From Plantactinospora sp040120695 (lineage in GTDB: Bacteria; Actinomycetota; Actinomycetes; Mycobacteriales; Micromonosporaceae), in NCBI RefSeq assembly GCF_040120695.1, contig NZ_JBEEAC010000003.1, positions 310,001 to 374,000 on the forward strand: DNA of 64,000 nucleotides. The letters are read 5' to 3'. The position numbers were made by a program, and so were the translations under genes. Below the pieces are notes generated by a model. The model did not search any database. It had not been told where the DNA came from and worked only from the letters and a program-made list of their open reading frames with translations. Position 1 is the stretch's first letter. Every line of letters begins with the position of its first letter. Of this stretch, positions 28,292 to 36,046 are shown one piece after another.

Positions 28292-28351
28292 GTCAGGGAC
28301 GTGGCCAGGGATCTTGCCAGGGACGCTGCCAGGGACATTGTCAACGACCTC
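28292..28351. repeat. 12-bp tandem repeat upstream of accA3
   Basis: Five consecutive 12-bp units (about GCCAGGGACNTT) between the accA3 start and the padR-like gene: GTCAGGGACGTG, GCCAGGGATCTT, GCCAGGGACGCT, GCCAGGGACATT and a decayed fifth. On the minus strand they would encode V-P-G-x repeats, but they lie upstream of the chosen accA3 start. Function unknown. Confidence 0.75.
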
Positions 28352-28438
28352 GGCCGTCCGGCCACCGGGTGGGGCGGCCGGGGCCACCTGGCCCCCCGCC
28401 CGGCCGCTCGGCCGGTGCCCGGGCCAGCGGTGGCAACT

Positions 28439-28460
28439 ATTCAATTTTGGCTATTACGCT
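28439..28460 (+). promoter_or_regulatory. padR promoter with candidate PadR operator
   Basis: An AT-rich island in GC-rich surroundings. ATTCAATTTTGGCTATT (28439-28455) matches 12 of 17 positions of a second copy at 29123-29139 in front of the exporter operon. TACGCT (28455-28460) follows directly and ends 7 nt before the GTG start, so binding would block the regulator's own promoter. Confidence 0.6.
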
Positions 28461-28467
28461 TCTGGGT

Positions 28468-29121
28468 GTGTCAGCTACCCGAATGATGATTCTCGGCCTG
28501 GTCCGGTGGATGCAACCGGTGCACGGCTATGACGTACGTCGCGAACTGCTGAGCTGGAGCGCGGACAAGTGGGCGAACGTCCAGCCCGGGTCGATCTACC
28601 ACGCGCTGCGCAAGCTGACCGAGGAGGGACTGTTGCGCGAGGTGGCCACCGAGCAGGTCGGCGCCCGCCCGGCCCGGGTCACGTACGGGATCACGCCGAA
28701 GGGCGAGGATGAGTTCCAGGGCCTGCTCAGAGGAAACTGGTGGAACCTCGGCGAGGTGGTCGACCCGTTCTTCGCGGCCTTCTCCTTCCTGCCGGCGTTG
28801 CCCCGGGAGGAGGCGTCCGCAGCGCTGCGTAACCGGGCCCGGCTGCTGCGGGCGATGAACGACAGCCTGCGGGCGGCGATGGAGTCCGGTTGGATGAAGA
28901 CGGACAAGCCGGTCCATGTCTCCTGGATGTGGCAGCTGTCCATCGCCCGGGCGGAGGGTGAGATCAGCTGGTGTGAGCGGATAGCCGACCTGATCGACGC
29001 CGGGGTGACGTACCTGCCGGAGGAACACGCGAAGAACTTCGACTGGCCGCACCTCGACTGGGCGCAGCACGCCCCGATGGCCGGCGATCAGGACGACGAG
29101 GAATCGCCGGGTGACGCGTAA
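28468..29121 (+). CDS. PadR-family transcriptional regulator
   Basis: 217 aa with a PadR winged helix: MMILGLVRWMQPVHGYDVRRELLSWSADKWANVQPGSIYHALRKLTEEGLLREV, then the wing RVTYGITPKGEDEF and a C-terminal helical dimerisation domain containing several Trp residues, which in related regulators form the drug-binding pore. GTG at 28468 chosen from the -10 spacing; the in-frame ATG five codons later is the alternative. It lies just upstream of a drug-type ABC exporter in the same direction with its own promoter, so repression of the exporter relieved by a bound compound is the likely mechanism. Confidence 0.92.
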   Translation: MSATRMMILGLVRWMQPVHGYDVRRELLSWSADKWANVQPGSIYHALRKLTEEGLLREVATEQVGARPARVTYGITPKGEDEFQGLLRGNWWNLGEVVDPFFAAFSFLPALPREEASAALRNRARLLRAMNDSLRAAMESGWMKTDKPVHVSWMWQLSIARAEGEISWCERIADLIDAGVTYLPEEHAKNFDWPHLDWAQHAPMAGDQDDEESPGDA

Positions 29122-29122
29122 T

Positions 29123-29160
29123 AATCAATGTTGACTAGATGAGCTATATCGCGTTAGCCT
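29123..29160 (+). promoter_or_regulatory. promoter and PadR operator of the ABC exporter operon
   Basis: TTGACT (29131-29136), 18-nt spacer, TAGCCT (29155-29160): a good housekeeping promoter. The second copy of the PadR-region motif, AATCAATGTTGACTAGA (29123-29139), overlaps the -35 and contains the palindrome TCAATGTTGA. The transcript would have a leader of about 80 nt with a GGGGCGCC...GGCGTGCCCC hairpin. Confidence 0.65.
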
Positions 29161-29245
29161 CCGAGAGCGTTGCGGTGGGGCGCCTTCTGGCGTGCCCCGG
29201 GGGAAGGGGCCGGTGGGATGCCGGTCCGGCTGACCAGGAGCAGGC

Positions 29246-30202
29246 ATGATCGAGACGAAAGGGTTGCGGAAGTCGTTCCGCTCCCGACAGGGCAGAGAGA
29301 AGAAGTCGGTCGACGCGGTCCGCGGTGTCGACCTTGTGGTGGCCGAGGGCGAGATCTTCGGCTTCCTCGGCCCGAACGGCGCGGGCAAGACCACCACGCT
29401 GCGGATGCTCGCCACGCTCATCGAACCGGACGGTGGCGAAGCCCACATCGCCGGTGTCGACCTGCGGACCAACCCGGGTGAGGTGCGGCGACGGATCGGC
29501 TACGTGGCCCAGGGCGGCAGCACCTGGGACGAGTCGACCGCCCGGGAGGAGCTGGTGCTGCACGCCCGGATGTACGGACTGAGCAAAGCCGAGGCGCACC
29601 GGCGCGCGGTACGCGCCCTGGAGGCGTTCCAGCTCACGGAGTACGCCGACCGCAAGTGCAAGACGTACTCCGGCGGTCAGCGCCGCCGGGTCGACATCGC
29701 CCTCGGCATCATCCACGAACCCAGGATCGTCTTCCTGGACGAGCCGACCACCGGCCTCGACCCGCAGAGCCGGGCGCACATGTGGGACGAGATCCGCCGG
29801 CTGCGGGCCCAGGGCATGACCGTCTTCATCACCACGCACTACCTGGACGAGGCGGACGCGCTCTGCGACCGGATCGCCATCATGGACCACGGCGAGGTGG
29901 TCGCCGAGGGGACACCGGCCGAGCTGAAGCGGGAGATCTCCGGCGACGTCGTGCAGGTCGCCATCGAGGGGTCGGCCCAGGACGCCGCCAAGGTGCTGGA
30001 AACCGAGCCGTACGTGACGAGGCTGGAGAGCTCCGACGACGGCGGGCTCCGGCTCTATGTCAACGACGGGGCCCGGGAGATGCCCCAGATCCTCCGCGTG
30101 CTCGACGCCGCCGGCGTCGCGCTCAGCTCGATCGAGTTGCACCGCCCCAGCCTCGACGACGTGTTCCTCACCAAGACCGGCCGCTCGCTGCGCGAGTCCT
30201 GA
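29246..30202 (+). CDS. daunorubicin-resistance-type ABC transporter ATP-binding protein
   Basis: 318 aa of the DrrA type. Walker A GPNGAGKTTT, Q-loop VAQGGSTWDES, signature YSGGQRRRVDIALG, Walker B RIVFLDEPTTGLDP, H-loop TTHYLDEAD, and a C-terminal DrrA extension (LSSIELHRPSLDDVFLTKTGRSLRE). AGGAG precedes the ATG. Immediately followed by the ABC-2 permease gene; together they should export a hydrophobic compound under PadR control. The actual compound is unknown. Confidence 0.95.
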   Translation: MIETKGLRKSFRSRQGREKKSVDAVRGVDLVVAEGEIFGFLGPNGAGKTTTLRMLATLIEPDGGEAHIAGVDLRTNPGEVRRRIGYVAQGGSTWDESTAREELVLHARMYGLSKAEAHRRAVRALEAFQLTEYADRKCKTYSGGQRRRVDIALGIIHEPRIVFLDEPTTGLDPQSRAHMWDEIRRLRAQGMTVFITTHYLDEADALCDRIAIMDHGEVVAEGTPAELKREISGDVVQVAIEGSAQDAAKVLETEPYVTRLESSDDGGLRLYVNDGAREMPQILRVLDAAGVALSSIELHRPSLDDVFLTKTGRSLRES

Positions 30203-30258
30203 CCTCTCGCCGCGCGAGTCCTCAGTGCTCGCCGTGCACGCCCAACAGGAGAACTGTG

Positions 30259-31014
30259 ATGAAACTCGCCCGCGACACATGGTTGATCTTTCAGCGGCAG
30301 TTCCTGCTGCTGGTCCGCCAGCCCGTCTGGCTCTTCGTCGGCATCTTCCAGCCGGTGATGTACCTGCTGCTCTTCGCCCCACTGCTCAAACCCGCGTTGC
30401 AGGCGTCAAGCGACGCCGAGGCGTACCGGATCTTCGTGCCCGGCCTGCTGGTGCTGCTCGCCATCTTCGGCGGGCTGTTCCAGGGCTTCGGCCTGATCGC
30501 CGAGCTACGGGCCGGGGTGATCGAACGGTCCCGGGTCACCCCGGTCAGCCGGCTCGCCCTGCTGCTCGGCCGATCGCTGCGCGACGTGGTGTCGCTGATC
30601 GCCCAGGCGATCATCATCACCCTGCTGGCGCTCGCCTTCGGGCTCTCCGTCTTCATCGGGGACCTGCTGCTCGCCTACCTGATGCTGGCCCTTATCGCGC
30701 TGATGACGTCGGCGCTGTCGTACGGGATCGCACTGGTGGTGAAGAGCGAGGACGCGCTGGCGCCGCTGATGAACACGATCGCCCAGCCGGTCCTGCTGCT
30801 CTCCGGCATCCTGCTGCCGCTGAGCTTCGCACCCGGCTGGTTGCAGGGGATCGCCGACTGGAACCCGTTCTCCTGGGCGGTCGACGGCGCCCGGGCACTC
30901 TTCGCCGGCGATCTCGGCAACGACGCCGTCTGGCAGGGACTGTCGGTGATGGCGGTGATCACGGCGCTCGCCGTGGTCTGGGCCGCGCGGGAGTTCGCCC
31001 GAAGCGTCCGCTAG
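30259..31014 (+). CDS. daunorubicin-resistance-type ABC-2 permease
   Basis: 251 aa, six membrane helices, DrrB type: TWLIFQRQFLLLVRQPVWLFVGIFQPVMYLLLF at the N-terminus, ELRAGVIERSRVTPVSRLALLLGRSLRD in the cytoplasmic loop, and NTIAQPVLLLSGILLPLSFAPGWLQGIADWNPFSWAVDGARALF near the C-terminus. ATG at 30259 has AGGAG 7 nt upstream; a GTG three bases earlier is the alternative. 56 bp after the ATPase gene and ends at a strong hairpin shared with the convergent gene. Confidence 0.94.
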   Translation: MKLARDTWLIFQRQFLLLVRQPVWLFVGIFQPVMYLLLFAPLLKPALQASSDAEAYRIFVPGLLVLLAIFGGLFQGFGLIAELRAGVIERSRVTPVSRLALLLGRSLRDVVSLIAQAIIITLLALAFGLSVFIGDLLLAYLMLALIALMTSALSYGIALVVKSEDALAPLMNTIAQPVLLLSGILLPLSFAPGWLQGIADWNPFSWAVDGARALFAGDLGNDAVWQGLSVMAVITALAVVWAAREFARSVR

Positions 31015-31027
31015 CTCCTCATCGGGT

Positions 31028-31065
31028 ACGGGTGGAGCCGGCGCCTCGACGCCGGTCCCACCCGT
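31028..31065. terminator. bidirectional terminator-like hairpin
   Basis: ACGGGTGG (31028-31035) pairs with CCACCCGT (31058-31065), and inside it CCGGCG pairs with CGCCGG around a short loop. It lies between the convergent exporter permease and O-methyltransferase genes. No U-tract on either side. Confidence 0.7.
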
Positions 31066-31087
31066 TGTGCGGAGTTGTTCTGGTGGG

Positions 31088-31741
31088 TCAGCGGCGGCGG
31101 GCCAGGGTGAGGCCGTCGGCGATCGGCAGCATCACCAGATCGACCCGCTCGTCCTCCAGCACCGCATCGTTGAACTCGGCGACCGCCCGGTCGGCCGCTG
31201 TCTCCGGGGCCAGGATCCGACCGCCTCGGAGCACGTTGTCCACCACGATCAGCCCACCGGTACGCATCCTCGGCACCAACTCGGCCCAGTAGCGGGGATA
31301 GCCCGGCTTGTCGGCGTCGACGAAGACGAAGTCGAGGTGCGGCTCCACCGGTAGGGACCGCAGAGTCTCGGCGGCTGGGCCGAGCCGCAACTCGGTCCGG
31401 TCGTCGACTCCGGCCCGCGCCCAGTAACGGCGGGCGACCGCCGTGTACTCCTCGGAGATGTCGAAGCAGATCAACCGGCCGTCGGCGGGCAGACCACGGG
31501 CGATCGCCAGCGAGGAGAGGCCGGTGAAGGTGCCGACCTCGACCGCCTGCCGGGCGTTCACCAGCCGGGTCAGGAAGGTGAGCAACCCGGCCTGCTCCGG
31601 AGCGATCTGCATCCCGGCGTCGGCGGGGAGCAGGGACACGGTCTCGTCGATCAGCTCCCGAGCCAGGGCGTCCGGCGGGGAGCCGTGCGCCAGGACGTAC
31701 GCGTGCAGGTCATCGGTGAGCGGGATCGACTTGGGCGGCAC
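31088..31741 (-). CDS. class I SAM-dependent O-methyltransferase (caffeoyl-CoA type)
   Basis: 217 aa. SAM motif AVEVGTFTGLSSLAIARGL, then RLICFDISEEYTAVARRYW and the metal-site motif HLDFVFVDADKPGYPRYWAELVPRMRTGGLIVVDNVL, matching the cation-dependent catechol/caffeoyl-CoA O-methyltransferase family. GTG start, with TAGCGT (31748-31753 on this strand) ending 6 nt upstream. The natural substrate is unknown; bacterial homologues methylate catechol-like compounds. Confidence 0.92.
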   Translation of the reverse strand: MPPKSIPLTDDLHAYVLAHGSPPDALARELIDETVSLLPADAGMQIAPEQAGLLTFLTRLVNARQAVEVGTFTGLSSLAIARGLPADGRLICFDISEEYTAVARRYWARAGVDDRTELRLGPAAETLRSLPVEPHLDFVFVDADKPGYPRYWAELVPRMRTGGLIVVDNVLRGGRILAPETAADRAVAEFNDAVLEDERVDLVMLPIADGLTLARRR

Positions 31742-31784
31742 TGCTCGACGCTATGTCAGGTTGCCGGCGGACGGTAGCGGTTCG

Positions 31785-32588
31785 TCAGTGTGTGTCGGCA
31801 ACCGTCTTCGCTGCCCTCGTCACTGCCGTCTCGGAGCCGGCCCCGGGCGGGGACGTCCGGTCGGCCCAGAGGTCGGTGATCCGCAGGTCAAACTCGCCGA
31901 GCAGGTTGCGAAACAGTGGCAGGGAGAGCCCGATCACCGCTCCGGGATCGCCGTCCACCCCGTCGACGAACGGTCCACCCAGTCCGTCGATGGTGAACGC
32001 GCCCGCCACCTGCAACGGCTCACCCGTCGCGACGTACGCGGCGATCTCGTCGTCGCTGACCTCGGCGAAGTAGACGGTAGTGGCGCCCACCCGGGCAACC
32101 TCGCGCCCATTCGACAGGTCGATCAGGCAGTGCCCGGTGTGCAGTACGCCACTCTTGCCCCGCATTGCCTGCCAGCGGCGGGTCGCCTCTTCCGCATCGG
32201 CCGGCTTGCCGAGAATCTCCCCACCGAAGGCGAGCACCGAATCACACCCGAGGACGAGGGTACGGAGACCATTCGCGTCCTCGCCGCCGGTACCGGCGGG
32301 ACGGCGTGGCTCGCCCGTGTTGGTGCCGGTCTTGGTGGCGGTGCCGGCGCCGGTGTTGGTGTTGGTGGCGCGGTCGCTGTTCGAGTGGGCGCTGAGACTG
32401 CCGGCTACCGCCCGCGCCTTCAACTGGGCGAGCGTGAGGCTCAGCGCCTCCGGAGTCGAGGGGTCCACCCGCGATTCGTCGACCCCGCTGACCAGTACCT
32501 CCGGCTCGATGCCGGCGGCCTGTAGAAGCTTGCGTCGGGCCGGGCTCGCCGAGGCGAGCACCAGGCGAAGCCGGTTTGTCGTGTGCAC
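31785..32588 (-). CDS. maf: Maf-family nucleoside triphosphate pyrophosphatase
   Basis: 267 aa. Maf motifs LVLASASPARRKLLQAAG, VDES, LVLGCDSVLAFGGEILGKPADAEEA and GAFTIDGLGGPFVDGVDGDPGAVIGLSLPL are intact. The family hydrolyses dTTP/UTP or modified nucleotides. The protein is longer than the usual about 200-220 because of a Thr/Asn/Gly-rich insertion (near residues 90-118, TNTNTGAGTATKTGTNTG) encoded by GGTGTT/GGTGCC-type hexamers. GTG at 32588 chosen since TAGCGT ends 8 nt upstream; a TTG 9 bases earlier is also in frame. In M. tuberculosis maf neighbours accE5/accD5; here the T7SS island intervenes. Confidence 0.93.
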   Translation of the reverse strand: MHTTNRLRLVLASASPARRKLLQAAGIEPEVLVSGVDESRVDPSTPEALSLTLAQLKARAVAGSLSAHSNSDRATNTNTGAGTATKTGTNTGEPRRPAGTGGEDANGLRTLVLGCDSVLAFGGEILGKPADAEEATRRWQAMRGKSGVLHTGHCLIDLSNGREVARVGATTVYFAEVSDDEIAAYVATGEPLQVAGAFTIDGLGGPFVDGVDGDPGAVIGLSLPLFRNLLGEFDLRITDLWADRTSPPGAGSETAVTRAAKTVADTH

Positions 32589-32655
32589 GACGGCCAACGC
32601 TACCCGGCCCGACGAGAGCTGGCCGCGATCGGGCCGGGGGTTCGGTGGGTTCGGT

Positions 32656-33807
32656 TTAGAAGCGGCGGGGTTGCTGCCGCCGCCGGACCAGGAACACCAC
32701 CAGGAGGGTCACCACCAGGCCGAGTACGACGAGAGCCACCAGAACACCGATCAGAATCGTCGACCCGATGCCCGACTTGTCCTCCGGCTCGGGAGCCGCG
32801 TTGGCGGCAGGCTGGGTCTGACTGGAGCTGGGCGCGGCGCTAGCGCTCGGGTTGGCGTCCCCCTCCAGCGGAGGTACGTCGGCCGTCAACGCCTTGACCA
32901 GGTTGACTACGCCGTACCCGTACTCCTCGTCCCTACCCGGCGCACCCTTGTCGTCAGCAGTAGCAGTCAGTCGATGTACGACTTCCTCCGCCGACAGATC
33001 CGGAAACTTGCTCCGTACGAGCGCAGCCGCCCCAGCCACGATCGCGGCAGAGTCTGATGTGCCGGAGGTTTCGCTATACCTCCCACGTTTGGCGGTACTG
33101 TGGATGTCAATACCCGGGGCGGCAATAACGACTCTCTTCCCAGTAACCGAAGTGTCGGAGTAGTTGCCTTTGTGGTCAGTAGCGCCGACAGCAACGACTC
33201 CATCGATGGCAGCAGGGAATCCAACGAGGATATGTCCAGGGCGATTTCCGGCAGACGCTACAACGACGATGTCTGCCTTGAAGGCGGCCTCAATTGCTTG
33301 GCGGAGTCGAGACGATGAGGACATAACAGAGGAGATGTTGATTATGTCTACCCTCTTGGATATTGCCCACTCTACTGCCTTGGCTGTCTCGTCCGGGTCG
33401 CCACCGCTCTTGTTTTCTGAGTCTCGAATCGGAATAATCTTGGCCTTTGGGGCGATGCCCAGCGCCCCGTTGGCGCCTCTGCCATGTGCCGCGATCAAAC
33501 CGGCCATAGCTGTTCCGTGCCCACCAGGATCGCCGTCTTGGCGCCCGTTGCCCGATCCTCCTGTGTAAGTGGCGGTGCCTGACAAGAGATTGTTGCGGAG
33601 ATCGGGGTGCGGGTCAACGCCGGTGTCGATTACGGCGACGGTGATTCCCTCTCCTTGGCTGATTCTGTGGGCATCAGCAACCTGGAGGAACTCAAGATGC
33701 CATTGATTGTCGCGCACCTGGTCGGCGTGCGCTGCGGCCGATGGCAAGACGGCGACGGCCGTGGCGCACGAGAGCGTCACGGCCGTGCGGACAACGCGAG
33801 AGATCAC
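32656..33807 (-). CDS. mycP: type VII secretion-associated serine protease mycosin
   Basis: 383 aa subtilase. Signal peptide (RTAVTLSCATAVAVLPSAAAHADQ), catalytic Asp61 (VAVIDTGVDPHPDL), His97 (GGHGTAMAG) and Ser251 (SGTSDSAAIVAG), then a Pro/Ser-rich stalk and one membrane helix (TILIGVLVALVVLGLVVTLLVVFLV) with an RRRQQ tail: the MycP layout. GTG start overlaps the upstream PPE-like stop as GTGA, so it is the last gene of a three-gene operon. The 5' half is visibly poorer in G+C than the rest of the window. MycP proteins are needed for T7SS stability; the conserved secretion core is not in the window. Confidence 0.93.
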   Translation of the reverse strand: MISRVVRTAVTLSCATAVAVLPSAAAHADQVRDNQWHLEFLQVADAHRISQGEGITVAVIDTGVDPHPDLRNNLLSGTATYTGGSGNGRQDGDPGGHGTAMAGLIAAHGRGANGALGIAPKAKIIPIRDSENKSGGDPDETAKAVEWAISKRVDIINISSVMSSSSRLRQAIEAAFKADIVVVASAGNRPGHILVGFPAAIDGVVAVGATDHKGNYSDTSVTGKRVVIAAPGIDIHSTAKRGRYSETSGTSDSAAIVAGAAALVRSKFPDLSAEEVVHRLTATADDKGAPGRDEEYGYGVVNLVKALTADVPPLEGDANPSASAAPSSSQTQPAANAAPEPEDKSGIGSTILIGVLVALVVLGLVVTLLVVFLVRRRQQPRRF

Positions 33808-35180
33808 CGCTCGTTCCCGATTATTGGGCCAGGGTCAATCCGGACCTTTTCGCGATTCGGCATCATGATCGGGGCTACGCCTTCGTCGGTTTCCCAGGGG
33901 TTATCGGGATCCCAATACCGGACCTCTTCTTCCTTGCTTTGGCCGGGTCGGGCGCCCGACCCCATTCCGAATGCCTTGGCTGCTCCTGTCGGGCCATTCG
34001 TAAAGCCCGGCGATCCAGTCCTGCTGGGCGAGGTCGCTCCGCCTCCACTGCCAATTACACCCCCGACAGGGTTGATGCGCCGAGCTCCCCCAGTTCCTGA
34101 AACTGGCTGGGACAGACCTGCCCCGGATGTGCCACCAATCATTCCTCCCGGAGGCATGACCCGAGGACCCGATCCACCGTTGGGTCCGAAGCCAAGCTTG
34201 TTCATGCCGGCGGGGGGTACCGATGATGGCATGGGATGGTTCAGCCCAGGAGGCCTGGCCCCAAGCGGAAGACCCGGGGGCTTCGCGCCCGGAGGTAGGG
34301 CGGGGGCTATTGGAGGAGGCGGCGGCAGACCCGGGCCAGTAGTAGGCGGTGGCGGAATGACGCTCGGAGGTGTCGGTGGGACGGCCGGAGGCGCAACCGG
34401 ACCAGCACCCCCGAGGATCGGACCTATACCGGGCGCAGGTGGCGTCGGTACGGTGTGGACGGCCGATGTTGGGGGTGGAGTATAGCTTGCACCGCCTCCC
34501 GCCGGGATCGGTACAACAGGAGGGAGCACTGGAGGGCCGGAACTTCCCATGGCGCCGTTGGTGCCAGCGCCTGGGTAGTCTGCTGGATCACCCGTCTGCT
34601 TGTCACGAGCCTTGTAAACCGGCGGCTTTCGGAGCTGTACCTGGGCGGTGGCAAGTTCGCTGCTGAGCCCGTACATGATGTGGCGGGCGCGCCAGTTCAG
34701 GTCTTCCAGATCGGCTTGAGTCGTCGCCTGCTGGCCGGCGGGCGGCCGCCCGTTGTTCGCCGTAACTGCCGCGTCGTACTGCTGCTTGGCCTGCTCCTTC
34801 TTGAGGTACTCCTTGTGAATCTCCTCAAGATTTCTGCGCGACTCCCAGATCGCCTGGGTCACACCCGTGAGGGTCTGCTGGTTCGCGGCGGCCGTGTCGT
34901 AGACGCCCTGCACCGTCTCGATGAGGAAGTCGAGTCGCGCGACGTACGCCTTTGAAGCCTCGTTCTTCTCCGGCGGCCAAGCCTCGGCCAGGTTCTCGCG
35001 GTACTGCTTCAGCCGCGAGAGGTGTAGCAAGCTGAGCTCGGAGGTCTTCCGCCAGCCGCTGACGTGCTGCCAGTGCGTGTCGGTCTGCTGGTTCTCCACC
35101 AGACTCCACATCTGCCGCACATTATGTGACACCCAGTTGGTCGTACCGGCGAGCTGGCCGGTGCCCCCGCCATCAAGCAT
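33804..35180 (-). CDS. PPE-like T7SS-associated protein with Pro/Gly-rich C-terminus
   Basis: 458 aa. An N-terminal about 210-residue helical part (NWVSHNVRQMWSLVENQQTDTHWQHVSGWRKTSELSLLHLSRLKQY, then long helices with a WRARH stretch) precedes roughly 190 residues dominated by Pro and Gly (PPPPTTGPGLPPPPPIAP) and an acidic end (WDPDNPWETDEGV). VSGW is WxG-like and YKARD fits the YxxxD secretion motif. The ATG at 35180 overlaps the previous gene by 8 bp and its stop overlaps the mycosin start by 4 bp. Likely the PPE-like partner of the upstream 154-aa protein; the name is by architecture. Confidence 0.7.
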   Translation of the reverse strand: MLDGGGTGQLAGTTNWVSHNVRQMWSLVENQQTDTHWQHVSGWRKTSELSLLHLSRLKQYRENLAEAWPPEKNEASKAYVARLDFLIETVQGVYDTAAANQQTLTGVTQAIWESRRNLEEIHKEYLKKEQAKQQYDAAVTANNGRPPAGQQATTQADLEDLNWRARHIMYGLSSELATAQVQLRKPPVYKARDKQTGDPADYPGAGTNGAMGSSGPPVLPPVVPIPAGGGASYTPPPTSAVHTVPTPPAPGIGPILGGAGPVAPPAVPPTPPSVIPPPPTTGPGLPPPPPIAPALPPGAKPPGLPLGARPPGLNHPMPSSVPPAGMNKLGFGPNGGSGPRVMPPGGMIGGTSGAGLSQPVSGTGGARRINPVGGVIGSGGGATSPSRTGSPGFTNGPTGAAKAFGMGSGARPGQSKEEEVRYWDPDNPWETDEGVAPIMMPNREKVRIDPGPIIGNER

Positions 35181-35637
35181 CTGGACTCCCCGTGTTCGCC
35201 GCGCCACCCTGCGGCGCTGGCGTGTTCTGTGACCCGGGTGGCGGCGGTGCCGCTGCACCGGTTTGGTTCAGTGCGTTCTCGACGTCGCGGACCCGAGCCT
35301 GCGAGAACGCATCGGAGTTGTTGTAGTTCTTACTGACGGTCTCGGCGGCGATGGCGAGGCCGCCGGTGCCGTCGCCGACGTCCCAAACCCGTGTCGAGGT
35401 GTCCTGCTGGACGTTCCGGTGCGCCTCGAAGAACGACACCAGCTCCGCGAAGCCCGCATTTGGTGCGGGCAGGTTGGGCAGCATGTCCGTCTGGACTTCC
35501 TCCATGTGCGGGACGTAGTTCTTCTGAACCTCCGCCAGGAGCTGCTTTGCGAACTCTTCCATTCGCTGGATGTCAGCTTCTATGGACCCGCCGTAGTCGC
35601 GCAGCCACGCAGGGCCGCGGTCTTCATCAGGTATCAC
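35173..35637 (-). CDS. PE/Esx-like T7SS substrate candidate
   Basis: 154 aa, mostly helical to about residue 115 (IEADIQRMEEFAKQLLAEVQKNYVPHMEEVQ; FAELVSFFEAHRNVQQDTSTRVWDVGDGTGGLAIAAETVSKNYNN), with YNNSD fitting the YxxxD/E secretion signal after the helices, then a Pro/Gly tail. GTG start. First gene of the operon with the PPE-like protein and mycosin, each overlapping the next by 8 and 4 bp. No signal peptide, as expected for T7SS cargo. Confidence 0.68.
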   Translation of the reverse strand: MIPDEDRGPAWLRDYGGSIEADIQRMEEFAKQLLAEVQKNYVPHMEEVQTDMLPNLPAPNAGFAELVSFFEAHRNVQQDTSTRVWDVGDGTGGLAIAAETVSKNYNNSDAFSQARVRDVENALNQTGAAAPPPPGSQNTPAPQGGAANTGSPDA

Positions 35638-35726
35638 GTCTTCTCCCCAGGTACTGCGTACTGCCCCACATCAAGGTTAGTGGGTACGGGCCCGCGTGGG
35701 CAGCCCCGTCGGGCGCCCGGAGCAGG

Positions 35727-35954
35727 TCAGTGAGGAAGGCCTGAGACCCGCCAGGCGTCACGGCCGATGCGGGCCGGTATGCCGGACGGGGACACCGTAC
35801 CGGGACGACCTCTTCGTGCCCAGGTCGACAGCGTGCCGGGTCGGGCCGATGTGGTCGGTCGGGGCCGGAGGAAGATCGCCCCGACCAGGGCGGCCAACTC
35901 CTCCGGCGTGGGGGTGCCGCGGACCACCCGGAGCAGCGACTCTTCGTCAGCCAT
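35727..35954 (-). CDS. accE: acyl-CoA carboxylase epsilon subunit
   Basis: 75 aa. LLRVVRGTPTPEELAALVGAIFLR is the conserved helix of AccE/PccE small subunits, and the Arg-rich middle ends in GRDAWRVSGLPH as in family members. It stimulates the AccA3-AccD5 holoenzyme. TACCCT (35962-35967 on this strand) ends 7 nt before the ATG. In M. tuberculosis accE5 lies between accD5 and maf; here it is separated from accD5 by a kinase and part of the T7SS island, about 7 kb. Divergent from the kinase. Confidence 0.88.
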   Translation of the reverse strand: MADEESLLRVVRGTPTPEELAALVGAIFLRPRPTTSARPGTLSTWARRGRPGTVSPSGIPARIGRDAWRVSGLPH

Positions 35955-36046
35955 GGCATTCAGGGTACGTCCCCCGTCGGTTGGTGGGCGTCCCAGATAG
36001 GCGTGCCGAAGGTGTGACGCTGGTTGCCGTTGGGTACCGTCCACGG

